DNA of 64,000 bases from JAIBJN01 sp963842305 (GCA_963842305.1 CAWJFW010000005.1:1-64000); one strand, 5' to 3'; positions 35,331-44,095 are shown, counted from the first letter of the stretch. Notes: generated from the letters alone by a model not told the origin. Made by a program: numbers and translations.

Positions 35331-36818
35331 ACCCCTACCTCCTCCTCGATTCTCTCGCCCACTGCGGCCAGCTCGAGCCTTGCCCCTGCCACCTGGTCGA
35401 GCAGCTCGGCCGCCGTGAGCTGCTGACCCTCGGCCCAGACCTCCCGAAGGAGCGAGCCGGCCTCCCGCCGCGTGAACCAGGCGCGTCCGAGCTCCTGGCG
35501 CAAAAACGACTCAATCTGAGTATGAAACGCCCACGCGCGCAAATAGCAAGTGCAGTAAAAGCCTTCGTCGACGTCCGCGAGGTAGTCGGCGGGCGAGGGC
35601 TCGATCTTTGTCGCGTCGTACAGCAGCTCGACGTAGCGGCTGCGCATTGCCTCGAGTTCGACCTCGTCGTGGAGCTCGAGCTCGTAGAGAAGCTTGCCCG
35701 CATAGCGGCGGACGACGTAGAGGAGGCTGACCGACGACTCCTCGGCGAACTGCTCCGGCCGCGCGAAGTCGAGGCGGCGCGAGAGCCAGGCCGGATCGTC
35801 GACGAGGTGCTCGAAGAGCATCGCCCAGCCCTCGGTGACCGAGTTGTCGCCAAGACGCCGAAACTCGACAGGAAGGTCGCGCGAGACATGAGCGAAGTGC
35901 TCGGCATGCCCGGCCTCGTGGAAGAAGGCGTGCCAGTCGTCGGGGCCGCCCATCGGCTTGATGACGAGCATCACGCGGTCAGGCACCTCGATCGGGGCGC
36001 AGAACGCCCGAGGGCTTTTCTGCGGCCGCGGCTCGAGGTCGAGCTGGACGTTCTCCTGTGCGCCGAGGTCGATGCCGAGCCCGTCCAGGGTCCACTCGAG
36101 CGCAGGCACCATCCGGTCGGCGGGGAAGCCCTCGTCCCACCCGCTGCCGCGGAAGGCGCGGAGCACGTCGTGGCGGGCGGCGTCCTCGAGCGGAACGCCG
36201 ACGCGTCGCCCAAGGAATCGGTCGAATGCGGCCACGTGCAGCTCCTCGGTCTCGTCGAGAAACGTGCGGGCCTGGGCGGCGAGCCCCTCGAGCGGGTAGC
36301 CAAAGCGCTCGTAGAGCTCGCGGTAGGTCGTCGCGCCGAGCGCGCGCGTGCCTTCGCGCCGCTTCCCGTCGTGGGCAGTCCAGCTCGGCATGAGGTGCTC
36401 CTCCGCGAGCTCGACCCGGGCCGTCTCGAGCCGCTCCCGCCGCCCGCGGTCGGGCTCGTTCGCGACCGTCGGGCGCAGCATCCGATACGGGAATCACCTC
36501 GCCGTCGACCGAGGCGGTGAGCGACGCCTCGATCCCGGCGATCGCCTCGGCCTCCGAACGCCTGAGGTTCCCGAGATAGCCCTCGCAGGCAAAGTGCCAG
36601 AGCTCGGTCTCGCCGCGCCCTCCCGTCTCGGCGCGGCCGGCGAGCTCCCTGGCGGCCTCGAGCGTCGTCAGATCCGCGAAACGCTCGTAGATCGGCTCGA
36701 GCTCGAAGCTCTCCTTGAGACCCGCGTAGTGGAGGTAGTACTCCTCGTCGAGCGCGGCGATGAAGCGATCCGCCTCGTCCCGGTAGGCGTCGAGGCTGCT
36801 CGCGGAGGCCGTCGCCAT
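35327..36818 (-). CDS. M3-like zinc metallopeptidase, interrupted by an apparent frameshift
   Basis: Gluzincin-type protein with the motif WHAFFHEAGHAEHF and a downstream glutamate in SVTEGWAMLFE, as in M3/M2-like oligopeptidases. The C-terminal 384 aa are open from 36481; the N-terminal part (MATASASSLDAYRDEADRF to VDGEVIP) is in another frame from ATG 36818. Removing one base in GGG (36489-36491) joins them as VDGEVIPYRMLRPTV and gives 496 aa. A TATCCT box lies 9 nt before the start. Substrate unknown; coupled to the cDPGS-like gene by a 4-nt overlap. Confidence 0.75.
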
Positions 36819-36826
36819 GCGTCGCG

Positions 36827-36833
36827 TAGGATA
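36827..36833. promoter_or_regulatory. Overlapping divergent -10 boxes
   Basis: The heptamer TAGGATA reads TAGGAT on plus, 8 nt before the YjbQ GTG, and TATCCT on minus, 9 nt before the peptidase ATG. The two starts are only 22 nt apart, so one element seems to serve both directions. Confidence 0.5.
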
Positions 36834-36840
36834 CCCGCCC

Positions 36841-37239
36841 GTGCGGGAGATCCAGGTCACGACCGAGCGCAAGACTCAGCTCCTGGACATCACCGCGATG
36901 GTGCGCGAGGCGATCGGCGCCGACGCGGAGGGCAGCGCGGCGCTCGTCTATGTCCCGCATACGACTGCCGGCGTGATCATCAACGAGAAGATCGACCCGG
37001 ACTTGCTCACCGACTTCGAGATGGCGCTCGACGGCATCGTCGAAGACGGCTGGTCCTGGAAGCACGTCGACGCCGACGGCCCCAACGCCCCCTCCCACGT
37101 GCGGGCCTCGATGCTGGGCCCCCAGGTGCTCGTCCCGCTTCAGAGCGGGGAGCTCGCCCTCGGGACGTACCAGGGCATCTTCTTCTGCGAGTTCGACGGG
37201 CCGCGCTCGCGCAAGGTCTACGTCGCGACGCTCATCTAG
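36841..37239 (+). CDS. YjbQ/UPF0047 family protein
   Basis: 132-aa protein of the YjbQ (UPF0047) family, small trimeric proteins reported in some cases to have weak thiamine-phosphate synthase activity. Conserved elements include VYVPHTTAGVIINE, WKHVDADGPNAPSHVRASMLG and LALGTYQGIFFCEFDGPR, with His residues thought to bind metal or phosphate. I choose GTG 36841 over ATG 36817 because the -10 box lies between them. True role uncertain. Confidence 0.88.
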   Translation: MREIQVTTERKTQLLDITAMVREAIGADAEGSAALVYVPHTTAGVIINEKIDPDLLTDFEMALDGIVEDGWSWKHVDADGPNAPSHVRASMLGPQVLVPLQSGELALGTYQGIFFCEFDGPRSRKVYVATLI

Positions 37240-37302
37240 CCGCCCGCGTCCATCGGGGCGGACGTCAGCCTCCGCGGTGCTACCGTCAGCTGAGGCTCTT
37301 CC

Positions 37303-38649
37303 ATGATGCGGCTACTTGGCATCGGCGTTCTCGCCGCCACCTTCACGATCGCCCTTTCGGGTGGATCCGCCGTGGCGCAGACTCCCGGCGGACTCGGTTC
37401 GGACCCGGCCGGTCTCGTGCGCGTCGGAGACACGGTGTTCTTCCGCGCCGACGACGGTGTGCACGGCTCCGAGCTATGGAAGACCGACGGGACCGAGGAG
37501 GGCACGGTCCTGGTGAAGGACATCTTCCCCGGAAGCGGAGGCAGCTTTCCGGGCGGGATCCGCGTGGGTTCCGACCTCTTCTTCTTTGCGGACGACGGCG
37601 TCCACGGCCAGGAGCTGTGGAAGAGCGACGGCACCGAGGCCGGCACCGTCATGGTCAAGGACATCACGCCGGGACCGGGGCTCACTGGCATATCGTCCCT
37701 CGCCGCGGCGGTGGGATCGGAGCTGTTCTTCAGCGCCGAGACCGGCGCGCCGGATTCGCTCTGGAAGAGCGACGGGACGGAGGATGGGACGGTCGAGGTG
37801 AAGTCGGTCGGCAATACGTTGGACGACCCGAACAATTCCCTCGTTGTCGGATCGACGCTGTTCTTCTTCGCCCTCGACGACGCCCACGGCTTGGAGCTGT
37901 GGAAGAGCGACGGCACGCCGGGGGGCACCTCCCGGGTCAAGGATCTGATGCCGGGCTCCGGTGACGGGGTCAGCCCCTTCGCCCTGGAGCTCTGGAAAGG
38001 CGACGTCTACTTCGACGGAGACGAGGGCGCTCACGGCGTCGAGCTGTGGAAGACCGACGGGACCGCCGGTGGAACGCGCATGTTCGTGGACATCAATCCC
38101 GGGGGCGCCAACTCACACTCCGATCCCGGGGGGTTGGAGGCGTTCGGGAGCCGACTGCTGTTCTCTGCGACCGACGGAGTTCACGGTTCCGAGCTGTGGA
38201 AGAGCGACGGAACTCGCGCCGGGACGGTCATGGTGAAGGACCTCACCCCGGCGGGCAAGCGGAGGAGTCGGATCGGGCCCATCCTCAGGCTCGACGACGA
38301 CCTGGCCCTGTTCGGGGCGTTCGGCGAGGGTTCCCTGTACCGCACCGACGGGACGGCCCAGGGGACCAAGATCGTCCGGAGGCCCCGAGACGGGGGACCG
38401 GGGTCGGTCCGCATCATGACGCGGGTGCAGGGCATCGGCGCGCTCTTCCAGGGCTACAGCGCGCTCTGGGCGAGCGACGGCTCGCGCGCCGGAACCATCC
38501 AGGTCGTGGAGTTCAGGCCGACATGGATCACGGCGTTCGGAGAGCAGCGGGCGCTGTTCGTCGCGGACGACGGTGTGCATGGGTCGGAGTTGTGGCTCAC
38601 CGACGGAACCCCCGCCGGGACCGAACTCCTCAAGGACATCAACTCCTAG
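37303..38649 (+). CDS. Secreted ELWxxDGT-repeat protein
   Basis: 448-aa exported protein with a signal peptide (about 1-25). The rest is nine tandem repeats of roughly 45-50 residues, each with a core like GSELWKSDGTxxGTVxVKDI. Six or seven are close to consensus; the third (SLWKSDGTEDGT), seventh (SLYRTDGTAQGT) and eighth (ALWASDGSRAGT) have decayed. Such repeats probably form a beta-propeller-like surface. No catalytic domain is visible; a surface-adhesion or binding role is inference. Confidence 0.85.
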   Translation: MMRLLGIGVLAATFTIALSGGSAVAQTPGGLGSDPAGLVRVGDTVFFRADDGVHGSELWKTDGTEEGTVLVKDIFPGSGGSFPGGIRVGSDLFFFADDGVHGQELWKSDGTEAGTVMVKDITPGPGLTGISSLAAAVGSELFFSAETGAPDSLWKSDGTEDGTVEVKSVGNTLDDPNNSLVVGSTLFFFALDDAHGLELWKSDGTPGGTSRVKDLMPGSGDGVSPFALELWKGDVYFDGDEGAHGVELWKTDGTAGGTRMFVDINPGGANSHSDPGGLEAFGSRLLFSATDGVHGSELWKSDGTRAGTVMVKDLTPAGKRRSRIGPILRLDDDLALFGAFGEGSLYRTDGTAQGTKIVRRPRDGGPGSVRIMTRVQGIGALFQGYSALWASDGSRAGTIQVVEFRPTWITAFGEQRALFVADDGVHGSELWLTDGTPAGTELLKDINS

Positions 38650-38676
38650 CCGGCCGGCCGACGAATCCGGCCGGTT
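38650..38676. terminator. Hairpin between convergent genes
   Basis: CCGGCCGG at 38650-38657 and again at 38667-38674 can pair around a 9-nt loop and is followed by TT on the plus side. It separates the ELW-repeat gene from a small convergent gene and could terminate both. Confidence 0.45.
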
Positions 38677-38863
38677 ACAAGCCGCCCCAGCCGCTTCCCA
38701 TGCTGCCGCCGCCCCGCGAGATCTCGCCGCGCTGTTCGGCCATCCCGGCTTCAGCGCGACGCCGCTCCGCCTCCGCCTCGCGGCGGATCGACTCCTGCTC
38801 GGCTAGCTCTTCCTGGGAGAGCGGTTGGCGCCGCTTCAGGCGGGCGACGAGCTTTTCGAACAT
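38675..38863 (-). CDS. Small charged hypothetical protein (62 aa)
   Basis: Short frame starting MFEKLVARLKRRQPLSQEEL, then a Glu/Arg-rich helix (about 20-45) and a Gly/Ser-rich tail ending SGWGGL. Composition and codon pattern look coding, and no other gene occupies the strip. An ATG three codons upstream (38872) is an alternative start. I recognise no family; the charged helix suggests a protein- or nucleic-acid-binding peptide. Confidence 0.5.
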   Translation of the reverse strand: MFEKLVARLKRRQPLSQEELAEQESIRREAEAERRRAEAGMAEQRGEISRGGGSMGSGWGGL

Positions 38864-38890
38864 GAGACACATGATACGCGGAGACGGGGC

Positions 38891-38896
38891 TAGGCT
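38891..38896 (+). promoter_or_regulatory. -10 box of leaderless RlmD-like gene
   Basis: TAGGCT, 6 nt before ATG 38903. Confidence 0.45.
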
Positions 38897-38902
38897 CCCC
38901 AG

Positions 38903-40270
38903 ATGGCCGCGCCCGTCAGGAAGGACCAGGAGATCGAGCTCAAGGTCGACTCACTCGCCTACGGGGGACGCGGCGTGGCGCGTCTGAACGGCTTCGTCGT
39001 CTTCGTCAACCGGGCGCTTCCCGGGGACGTCGTACGGGCGCGGGTCACCAAGGTCAAGCGGAGCCACGCGGAGGCGGTCGCGCTCGAGGTCGTCGAGCCG
39101 GGCGCCCCGCGCGTCGAGGCTCCGTGCGCGCACTATCCCGTCTGCGGCGGCTGCCGGTTTCAGGATCTCGCCTACGAGGCTCAGCTCGACGCCAAGGCGC
39201 GGCAGGTCGAGGACGCTCTCCGCCGGATCGGCGGCTTCTCCGATCTCGAGCTCGAGCCGGCCCTTCCGGCGGCGTCGATCTTCCACTACCGAAACAAGCT
39301 CGAGTACTCGTTCACGACGCTCCCGGAGGGGACGGTTGGGCTCGGATTTCACCGCGCCGGGCGCTGGGACGAGGTTCTCGACGTCGAGAGGTGCTGGCTC
39401 ACCACGGGCCTCGGCAACGAGATCCGCGAGGCTGCGAAGGGATGGGCGCGCGCCCTCGGGCTTCCCGCCTACGACCAGGAGCGGCAAGAGGGCTATCTCC
39501 GGCATCTCGTCGTTCGCGAGGGGCGCAACACGGGCCAGGCGCTGGTCGTCCTGGTCACCGCCCCGGGGGACCTGGCCGGGGCCGAGGAGCTCGTCGCGGC
39601 GCTCCGGGCCTTCCCCGAGGTGCGCTCGATCCACTGGGCCGTGAACGACTCTCCGGCCGAGGTGACGAACCTCCCCTCCGACCTGCTCTGGGGCGAGGAG
39701 GCGATCGAGGAGGAGCTGCTCGGTCGGAGGTACCGCGTGCGCCCGAATGCCTTCCTGCAGACGAACACGGAGATGTGCGAGAAGCTCTACTCCCTCGCCG
39801 CGGAGTACGCGGGGTTGACCGGAAACGAGACCGTCTACGACCTTTACTGCGGGATCGGCACGATCGGGCTGACGCTTGCCGCCGACGCGCTGACGGTGTG
39901 GGGGATCGAGCACTCCGAGGAGTCGATCGCGTGCGCGGTCGAGAATGCCCAGCTGAATGGCATCGGCAACGCCGCCTTCTTCGCAGGTGACGTGGCGCGA
40001 GACCTCGACGAGCTCCGCGACCGGGCCGGGCGGCCAGACGTCGTGATCGTCGACCCGCCGCGCGCCGGCCTCGTCGGCAAGGCCGTCCGCCGGGTCGGTG
40101 AGTTGCTCGCGCCGAGGCTCGTGTACGTCTCGTGCAACCCGACGACCCTGGCAGGGAACGCCCGGGAGCTTGTCCAGGAGCACGGCTATCGGCTGGAACG
40201 GCTCCGCCCGGTCGACATGTTCCCGCATACGCCGCACGTCGAGAGCGTCGCGCTCTTCACCCTGCCCTAG
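38903..40270 (+). CDS. rlmD: 23S rRNA (uracil-5-)-methyltransferase, RlmD/TrmA family
   Basis: 455-aa RNA m5U methyltransferase. An N-terminal TRAM domain (about 5-60) is followed by iron-sulfur cysteines in CAHYPVCGGCRF, then the SAM domain with DLYCGIGTIGLTL, VIVDPPRAGL and the catalytic-Cys motif YVSCNPTTLAGNA. The Fe-S site and TRAM favour the rRNA-modifying RlmD/RlmCD group; which uridine is modified cannot be told from sequence. Its TAG stop shares CTAG with the convergent phosphoesterase. Confidence 0.88.
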   Translation: MAAPVRKDQEIELKVDSLAYGGRGVARLNGFVVFVNRALPGDVVRARVTKVKRSHAEAVALEVVEPGAPRVEAPCAHYPVCGGCRFQDLAYEAQLDAKARQVEDALRRIGGFSDLELEPALPAASIFHYRNKLEYSFTTLPEGTVGLGFHRAGRWDEVLDVERCWLTTGLGNEIREAAKGWARALGLPAYDQERQEGYLRHLVVREGRNTGQALVVLVTAPGDLAGAEELVAALRAFPEVRSIHWAVNDSPAEVTNLPSDLLWGEEAIEEELLGRRYRVRPNAFLQTNTEMCEKLYSLAAEYAGLTGNETVYDLYCGIGTIGLTLAADALTVWGIEHSEESIACAVENAQLNGIGNAAFFAGDVARDLDELRDRAGRPDVVIVDPPRAGLVGKAVRRVGELLAPRLVYVSCNPTTLAGNARELVQEHGYRLERLRPVDMFPHTPHVESVALFTLP

Positions 40271-41007
40271 CTCCCGCGGGCCATCGCCTCGAACTGCACG
40301 GTCGCCTCCTCGGCGCTCGGGACGGAGAGGACGTTCTCCGCCGCGAACTCCTCGGCGTCGGGGAAGCCGCTCGTCCTGATGACCGCCGCAGCGGCCTCGA
40401 GGTCGTACTCGGTCCGGCGAAGCTCGACGTCTGGGCCCAACAGGGCCCAGTAGGCTCCGGGCTTCGCCTCGTAGGGCAGGCCGACGCTCCCGGCGTTGAC
40501 AAGGCGCCGGCTCGCGACCCGGCGGTCGAACTGGACGTGCGTGTGTCCGCAAACCACGACGGTCTCCTCGACCCCCGCGAGCGCGGCGACGACCCGCTCC
40601 TCGGACGAGATCGCAGTCAGGATCTCGTCGTCGCTCCTCGGTGATCCGTGGCAGAAGAGGACGCGACCGAGCCCGTCGACGTCCACGGACTGCGTGTCGG
40701 GCAGGGCCCCGAGCCAGGCGCGCTGACCCGGCGCGAGCTGTCCGGCCGACCAGCGCGTTCGCTCGACCCAGAGCCCGTCACCCGACTCCGTGTGATCGGC
40801 GGCGATCTCGCGGTCGCCGTTTCCGCGGAGGAAGAGCGCGCGCTCGCCGAGGTCGAGCAGTCGCCCGAGCGACGCTCGCGGCATCGGGCCGATGGCGATG
40901 TCGCCGCCGACGACCACCGCGTCCACCCCGAGCGTCTCGACGTCTGCCAGCACGGCCTCGAGGGCGGGCAGGTTCCCATGGACGTCGTAGAGCGCGGCGA
41001 CCTTCAC
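40267..41007 (-). CDS. Calcineurin-like metallophosphoesterase (YfcE type)
   Basis: 246-aa metallophosphoesterase with the full motif set: DVHGN near residue 9, GGDIAIGPMP, RGNGDRE, CHGSPRSDDE and VCGHTHVQFDR. Two metal ions would be held by these Asp/His/Asn residues. It is probably a small-molecule phosphodiesterase or phosphatase. GTG at 41007 overlaps the TGA of the presenilin-like gene (GTGA), so the two are translationally coupled. The longer frame to 41634 is antisense-like. Confidence 0.88.
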   Translation of the reverse strand: MKVAALYDVHGNLPALEAVLADVETLGVDAVVVGGDIAIGPMPRASLGRLLDLGERALFLRGNGDREIAADHTESGDGLWVERTRWSAGQLAPGQRAWLGALPDTQSVDVDGLGRVLFCHGSPRSDDEILTAISSEERVVAALAGVEETVVVCGHTHVQFDRRVASRRLVNAGSVGLPYEAKPGAYWALLGPDVELRRTEYDLEAAAAVIRTSGFPDAEEFAAENVLSVPSAEEATVQFEAMARGS

Positions 41008-41723
41008 TCCGGCTCCACGGGCCGACGCGAGCGGAGCTGCTTCCAGATCAGGTCGCCGTTGGCGACGATGAAGGCTGCCGAGAGGAGCGGTAGCGCGGGC
41101 AGACCGCTGATCTCGAACCCGACCGCGAGTGCCAGCGTGGCGCCGAAGGAGAGGGTCATCAACACCCACGTCAGGCCGGGGCGCAGTCCGAACCGCACCG
41201 TTGCCCCCAGGAAGAGGGCGAAGAAGAGGACGTCCGGCAGGCCGAGCTGCGCCGAGTTGTGCTCCCCGGGGATCGGAAACGCAATCGACAGCGCGTCGAA
41301 GATCTGGGGTTGTTCCTCGACGATTACCTTGGTCGGGCCCTGGAAGACCGAATACGTGTCCACCGGGATTATCAAGAGCGCCACGAGCAGCACCCAGCTC
41401 AGGGACTCGAAGAACGCGAGGAACCACCAGCCGGCGGCCGTGACGGCGGCGAACTTGATGAAGTTCGCCGCGATGTCGAGCCCGGCGAACTCGAAGAGGA
41501 CCGCAAGGATGACGAGGGCAACGACGGCGCCGCCGAGCGCCGCGGTCGGGGCCGCGCGCCAGAGGGGGACTGCGAGCCATGTGAGCAAGAAGAACGCCGG
41601 GATGAGCACGAGGCCCACGAACGCGACGTCCCACCAGAGGCCGAGGTCGACGAGCGACTCGGAGATGCCGTAGTAGACGGCGAGGAGCGTGAGGACCGCT
41701 AGTAGGGCGGCAGCTCGGACCAC
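41004..41723 (-). CDS. Presenilin-like (A22-type) multi-pass membrane protein
   Basis: 239-aa protein with about eight hydrophobic segments. Three motifs resemble presenilin/signal-peptide-peptidase aspartyl proteases in order: PVDTYSVFQGPTKVIVEE (Asp122; presenilins have YD-xx-AV near GP..VE), LGLPDVLFFALFLG (Asp164; GxGD becomes GLPD), and GLPALPLLSAAF (209-212, the PALP motif). If active it would cut within the membrane. The GTG start lies inside the end of the uracil-DNA-glycosylase-like gene (25-nt overlap). Family call is from motif pattern only; the Gly-to-Pro change might impair catalysis. Confidence 0.65.
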   Translation of the reverse strand: MVRAAALLAVLTLLAVYYGISESLVDLGLWWDVAFVGLVLIPAFFLLTWLAVPLWRAAPTAALGGAVVALVILAVLFEFAGLDIAANFIKFAAVTAAGWWFLAFFESLSWVLLVALLIIPVDTYSVFQGPTKVIVEEQPQIFDALSIAFPIPGEHNSAQLGLPDVLFFALFLGATVRFGLRPGLTWVLMTLSFGATLALAVGFEISGLPALPLLSAAFIVANGDLIWKQLRSRRPVEPE

Positions 41724-42283
41724 CAGGGGCCGATTGCCTTGAATGCCTCCCAGAAGGCCCGCTTCGTCTTCTGCTCGTCCAGGGACTCGTCGACGTCCGG
41801 CGTCAGCAGGGCGTCGATTGTCGGCGTGAAGCGCTGGATCTCCCCCGGCCGGTCCTCGACCTCCGCCGCGAGAGGGAACCTGACGGCGTTCAGACATGCC
41901 CGCGCATCTTGCCCCATGACGACGACGATCTTGGGCTGAACCACGTGAAGCTCCCGCGCCAGCCAGCCGTGCGCCTGCTCCTCGCTTGCCCCGTCGAACT
42001 TGATGCAGTTCGTCCCGTAGATGGCCATCGGATCCACGTGCAGGCGCTGGATCGACTTCAGCACCGCCTGGCCGGAACGGCCGAAGAACGCGACGCCCTC
42101 GTGGATCTCGGCGGTCTGCGGCGTCTGCTTGAGCAGCATGATGTCGGCGAGGGGATGGCCGGAGCCCAGCACGGGGACGTGGTCAGGCCCTGCCGCCTGA
42201 GCGATCTCGTGGCCGAGCTCGTTGATCTCGGCAACGGCTTTCTTCAGGTAGCGCTCGGAGATGTCGTCGGCGGAGACAGGCAC
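41699..42283 (-). CDS. Uracil-DNA glycosylase superfamily protein
   Basis: 194-aa protein of the UDG superfamily (family 4/5-like). Features: PVLGSGHPLADIMLL and GVAFFGRSGQAVLKSI near the active-site region, YGTNCIKFDG, and PKIVVVMGQDA. The Fe-S cysteine set of thermophilic family-4 enzymes is not complete here. It would remove uracil or a related base, or act as a divergent member of the fold. GTG at 42283 is preceded by a TACCAT box. First gene before the presenilin-like and phosphoesterase genes. Confidence 0.75.
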   Translation of the reverse strand: MPVSADDISERYLKKAVAEINELGHEIAQAAGPDHVPVLGSGHPLADIMLLKQTPQTAEIHEGVAFFGRSGQAVLKSIQRLHVDPMAIYGTNCIKFDGASEEQAHGWLARELHVVQPKIVVVMGQDARACLNAVRFPLAAEVEDRPGEIQRFTPTIDALLTPDVDESLDEQKTKRAFWEAFKAIGPWWSELPPY

Positions 42284-42321
42284 GGGTCGCGAATGGTATT
42301 CGGGGTCCGCTCGGCGACCTC

Positions 42322-44088
42322 CTACCGGACCGATGCCTTCGTCCGGCGCTCGCGGGCCTGCGCGACCCATTTCAGGCCCTGGAGGTAGAGCAGCGACTTG
42401 GGCCGGCGCACGATCTCGGCGCTCCGCAGGCTGATGAGGAACTCCTCGGCCGTCTCGAACGCCCGGAGGCGCACGAGGCCGGTGCCGACGCCCTGGAGCA
42501 CATGCGCGTCGGAGCCCGCTCCCATCGTCAGGTTGTACTTGCGCGCGAAGCGGAGCGCCTCGTCGTTGAAGGCCTCGAACAGGAGCCGGGCGTTGTAGAC
42601 CTCGAAGACGTCGATTTCGGCCAGGTGGCGGTGCAGCGTGGTCGCGTCCGGGATCGTGTGGAGCCGGTCGAACGGGTGCGGGAGATAGACGATTCCTCCT
42701 TGCTCGCGGATGGCCGCGATCGTGTCGCCCATGGGGAGCCCACGCGGGATCTCCTCGCTGAGGAACAGGCCGATCACCTCTCCGGCGTCGGTCTTGACCT
42801 CCTCGCCCGGGATCACCGTGAGCGGCCGGTCGCGTGCGAGCTCGACGGCCTCCTTCGCGCCCGAGAAGACGTTGTGATCGGTGATCGCGATCGCGCCGAG
42901 TCCTATGCGCTCGGCATGGTCGAGGAGAGCGGGGACGGGCACTGCGCAGTCGTGGGAGTGCTCCGTGTGCATGTGGAGGTCGGCGAGGACGATCGGCCGG
43001 TCTGCCAGCGGATCCGGAGCGCCTTCGGGACGGATGCGCCGCTTGCGGAGCACGCTTCCATACACGCGCTCCAGCTCATCGGCCAGCCTGCCGAAGCTCT
43101 CGCGCTCCGCCCGCTTGCGTGCATCTGCGGAGCAGCGCGTACGCCAGTCTTCGTCTTCGGCCAGCCGCGCGAGTGCGGCTCCGATGAGCGCGGGCTGGTC
43201 GCCCGAGCCCGGCGGGTCGACGAGGGCAACTCCCGCGGCCTCGGCCTCGAGGGCAAGGCGCGCGTTTGCCCGAACGGCAGCAGGGATAAGGCCGGCCGCG
43301 CCCGCCAGCTCGTGCGAGCGCGTCCGAGCGTCGAGCCCGCTGCGAACGACGACGCGGCCACGCAGCCGCCGCGGCACGTACGGCCTCCCCGTGAGCGGCT
43401 GCGTCCTCAGGACGACGAGCTCCCAGCCGGGAAGGTCCTCGAGGGCTCGAAACGCCGCTCGCAGGCGCGCAAGGTCGTCGGGCCTCCACTCGACCACGAT
43501 GCGCCTGCGCTCCTTCGCAGGCGCGAACAGCTCGAGGTCGACACCGAGCGGCAGCACCCGGTAGTCCCCGGGGAACCGGGCCGCGGCGGCCTCCGCGGTC
43601 GTCCGGCTCGTCGCGGTCAGCGCGTCCACGCGGCCGAGCAGCCGCTCGCGCTGCTTCTTGCCCGGCGGGTAGCCGAGCCGCTCGGGCGAGTGAAACGTGG
43701 CGACCGCAAGCCGCCGAGTATCGCGAAGGGCGAGGTAGGAGAGACTCGGGACGCCCGGCTCGTGCACGTGGACGACGTCGAAGCGATCGCGGGTGAGAGC
43801 CAGCTCGAGATTCGCCCGCACCCCGATCGGGACGCCGAGACTGCTGCGGCGCGAGACGGGGATCGACGGCCCGAGCGCGACCGTTCCCTCGAGCGCAGTT
43901 CCGTCGCGGCTCAGCCGTTTGAGGGCGCGCCGGCCGGCTGCAAGGTCGGTCGCTCGGCCCGACGGCGCGAGGACGACCACGTCGTGCCCTCTGCGGCGCA
44001 GCTCGGCGGTTGCACCGGCAACGTGGTCGTTCACCGGGTGCGGTTGCGACCACGCGAACGGGGTGACCATGCAGACCCTGAGGCTCAC
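42322..44088 (-). CDS. GT4 glycosyltransferase fused to PHP phosphoesterase domain
   Basis: 588-aa two-domain protein. Residues 1-350 form a GT-B fold similar to PimA-type transferases (RVCMVTPFAWSQPHPVNDHV, VVHVHEPGVPSL, ATFHSPERL, VLPLGVDLELF). From about 370 follows a PHP domain with metal motifs ADLHMHTEHSHDC, AITDHN, VYLPHPFDR and GSDAH. PHP domains hydrolyse phosphoesters. The lipid-inositol neighbours suggest action on a phosphoinositide glycolipid, but this is inference. GTG start with a TAGAAT box 7 nt upstream. Confidence 0.87.
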   Translation of the reverse strand: MSLRVCMVTPFAWSQPHPVNDHVAGATAELRRRGHDVVVLAPSGRATDLAAGRRALKRLSRDGTALEGTVALGPSIPVSRRSSLGVPIGVRANLELALTRDRFDVVHVHEPGVPSLSYLALRDTRRLAVATFHSPERLGYPPGKKQRERLLGRVDALTATSRTTAEAAAARFPGDYRVLPLGVDLELFAPAKERRRIVVEWRPDDLARLRAAFRALEDLPGWELVVLRTQPLTGRPYVPRRLRGRVVVRSGLDARTRSHELAGAAGLIPAAVRANARLALEAEAAGVALVDPPGSGDQPALIGAALARLAEDEDWRTRCSADARKRAERESFGRLADELERVYGSVLRKRRIRPEGAPDPLADRPIVLADLHMHTEHSHDCAVPVPALLDHAERIGLGAIAITDHNVFSGAKEAVELARDRPLTVIPGEEVKTDAGEVIGLFLSEEIPRGLPMGDTIAAIREQGGIVYLPHPFDRLHTIPDATTLHRHLAEIDVFEVYNARLLFEAFNDEALRFARKYNLTMGAGSDAHVLQGVGTGLVRLRAFETAEEFLISLRSAEIVRRPKSLLYLQGLKWVAQARERRTKASVR

Positions 44089-44095
44089 CGATCCG

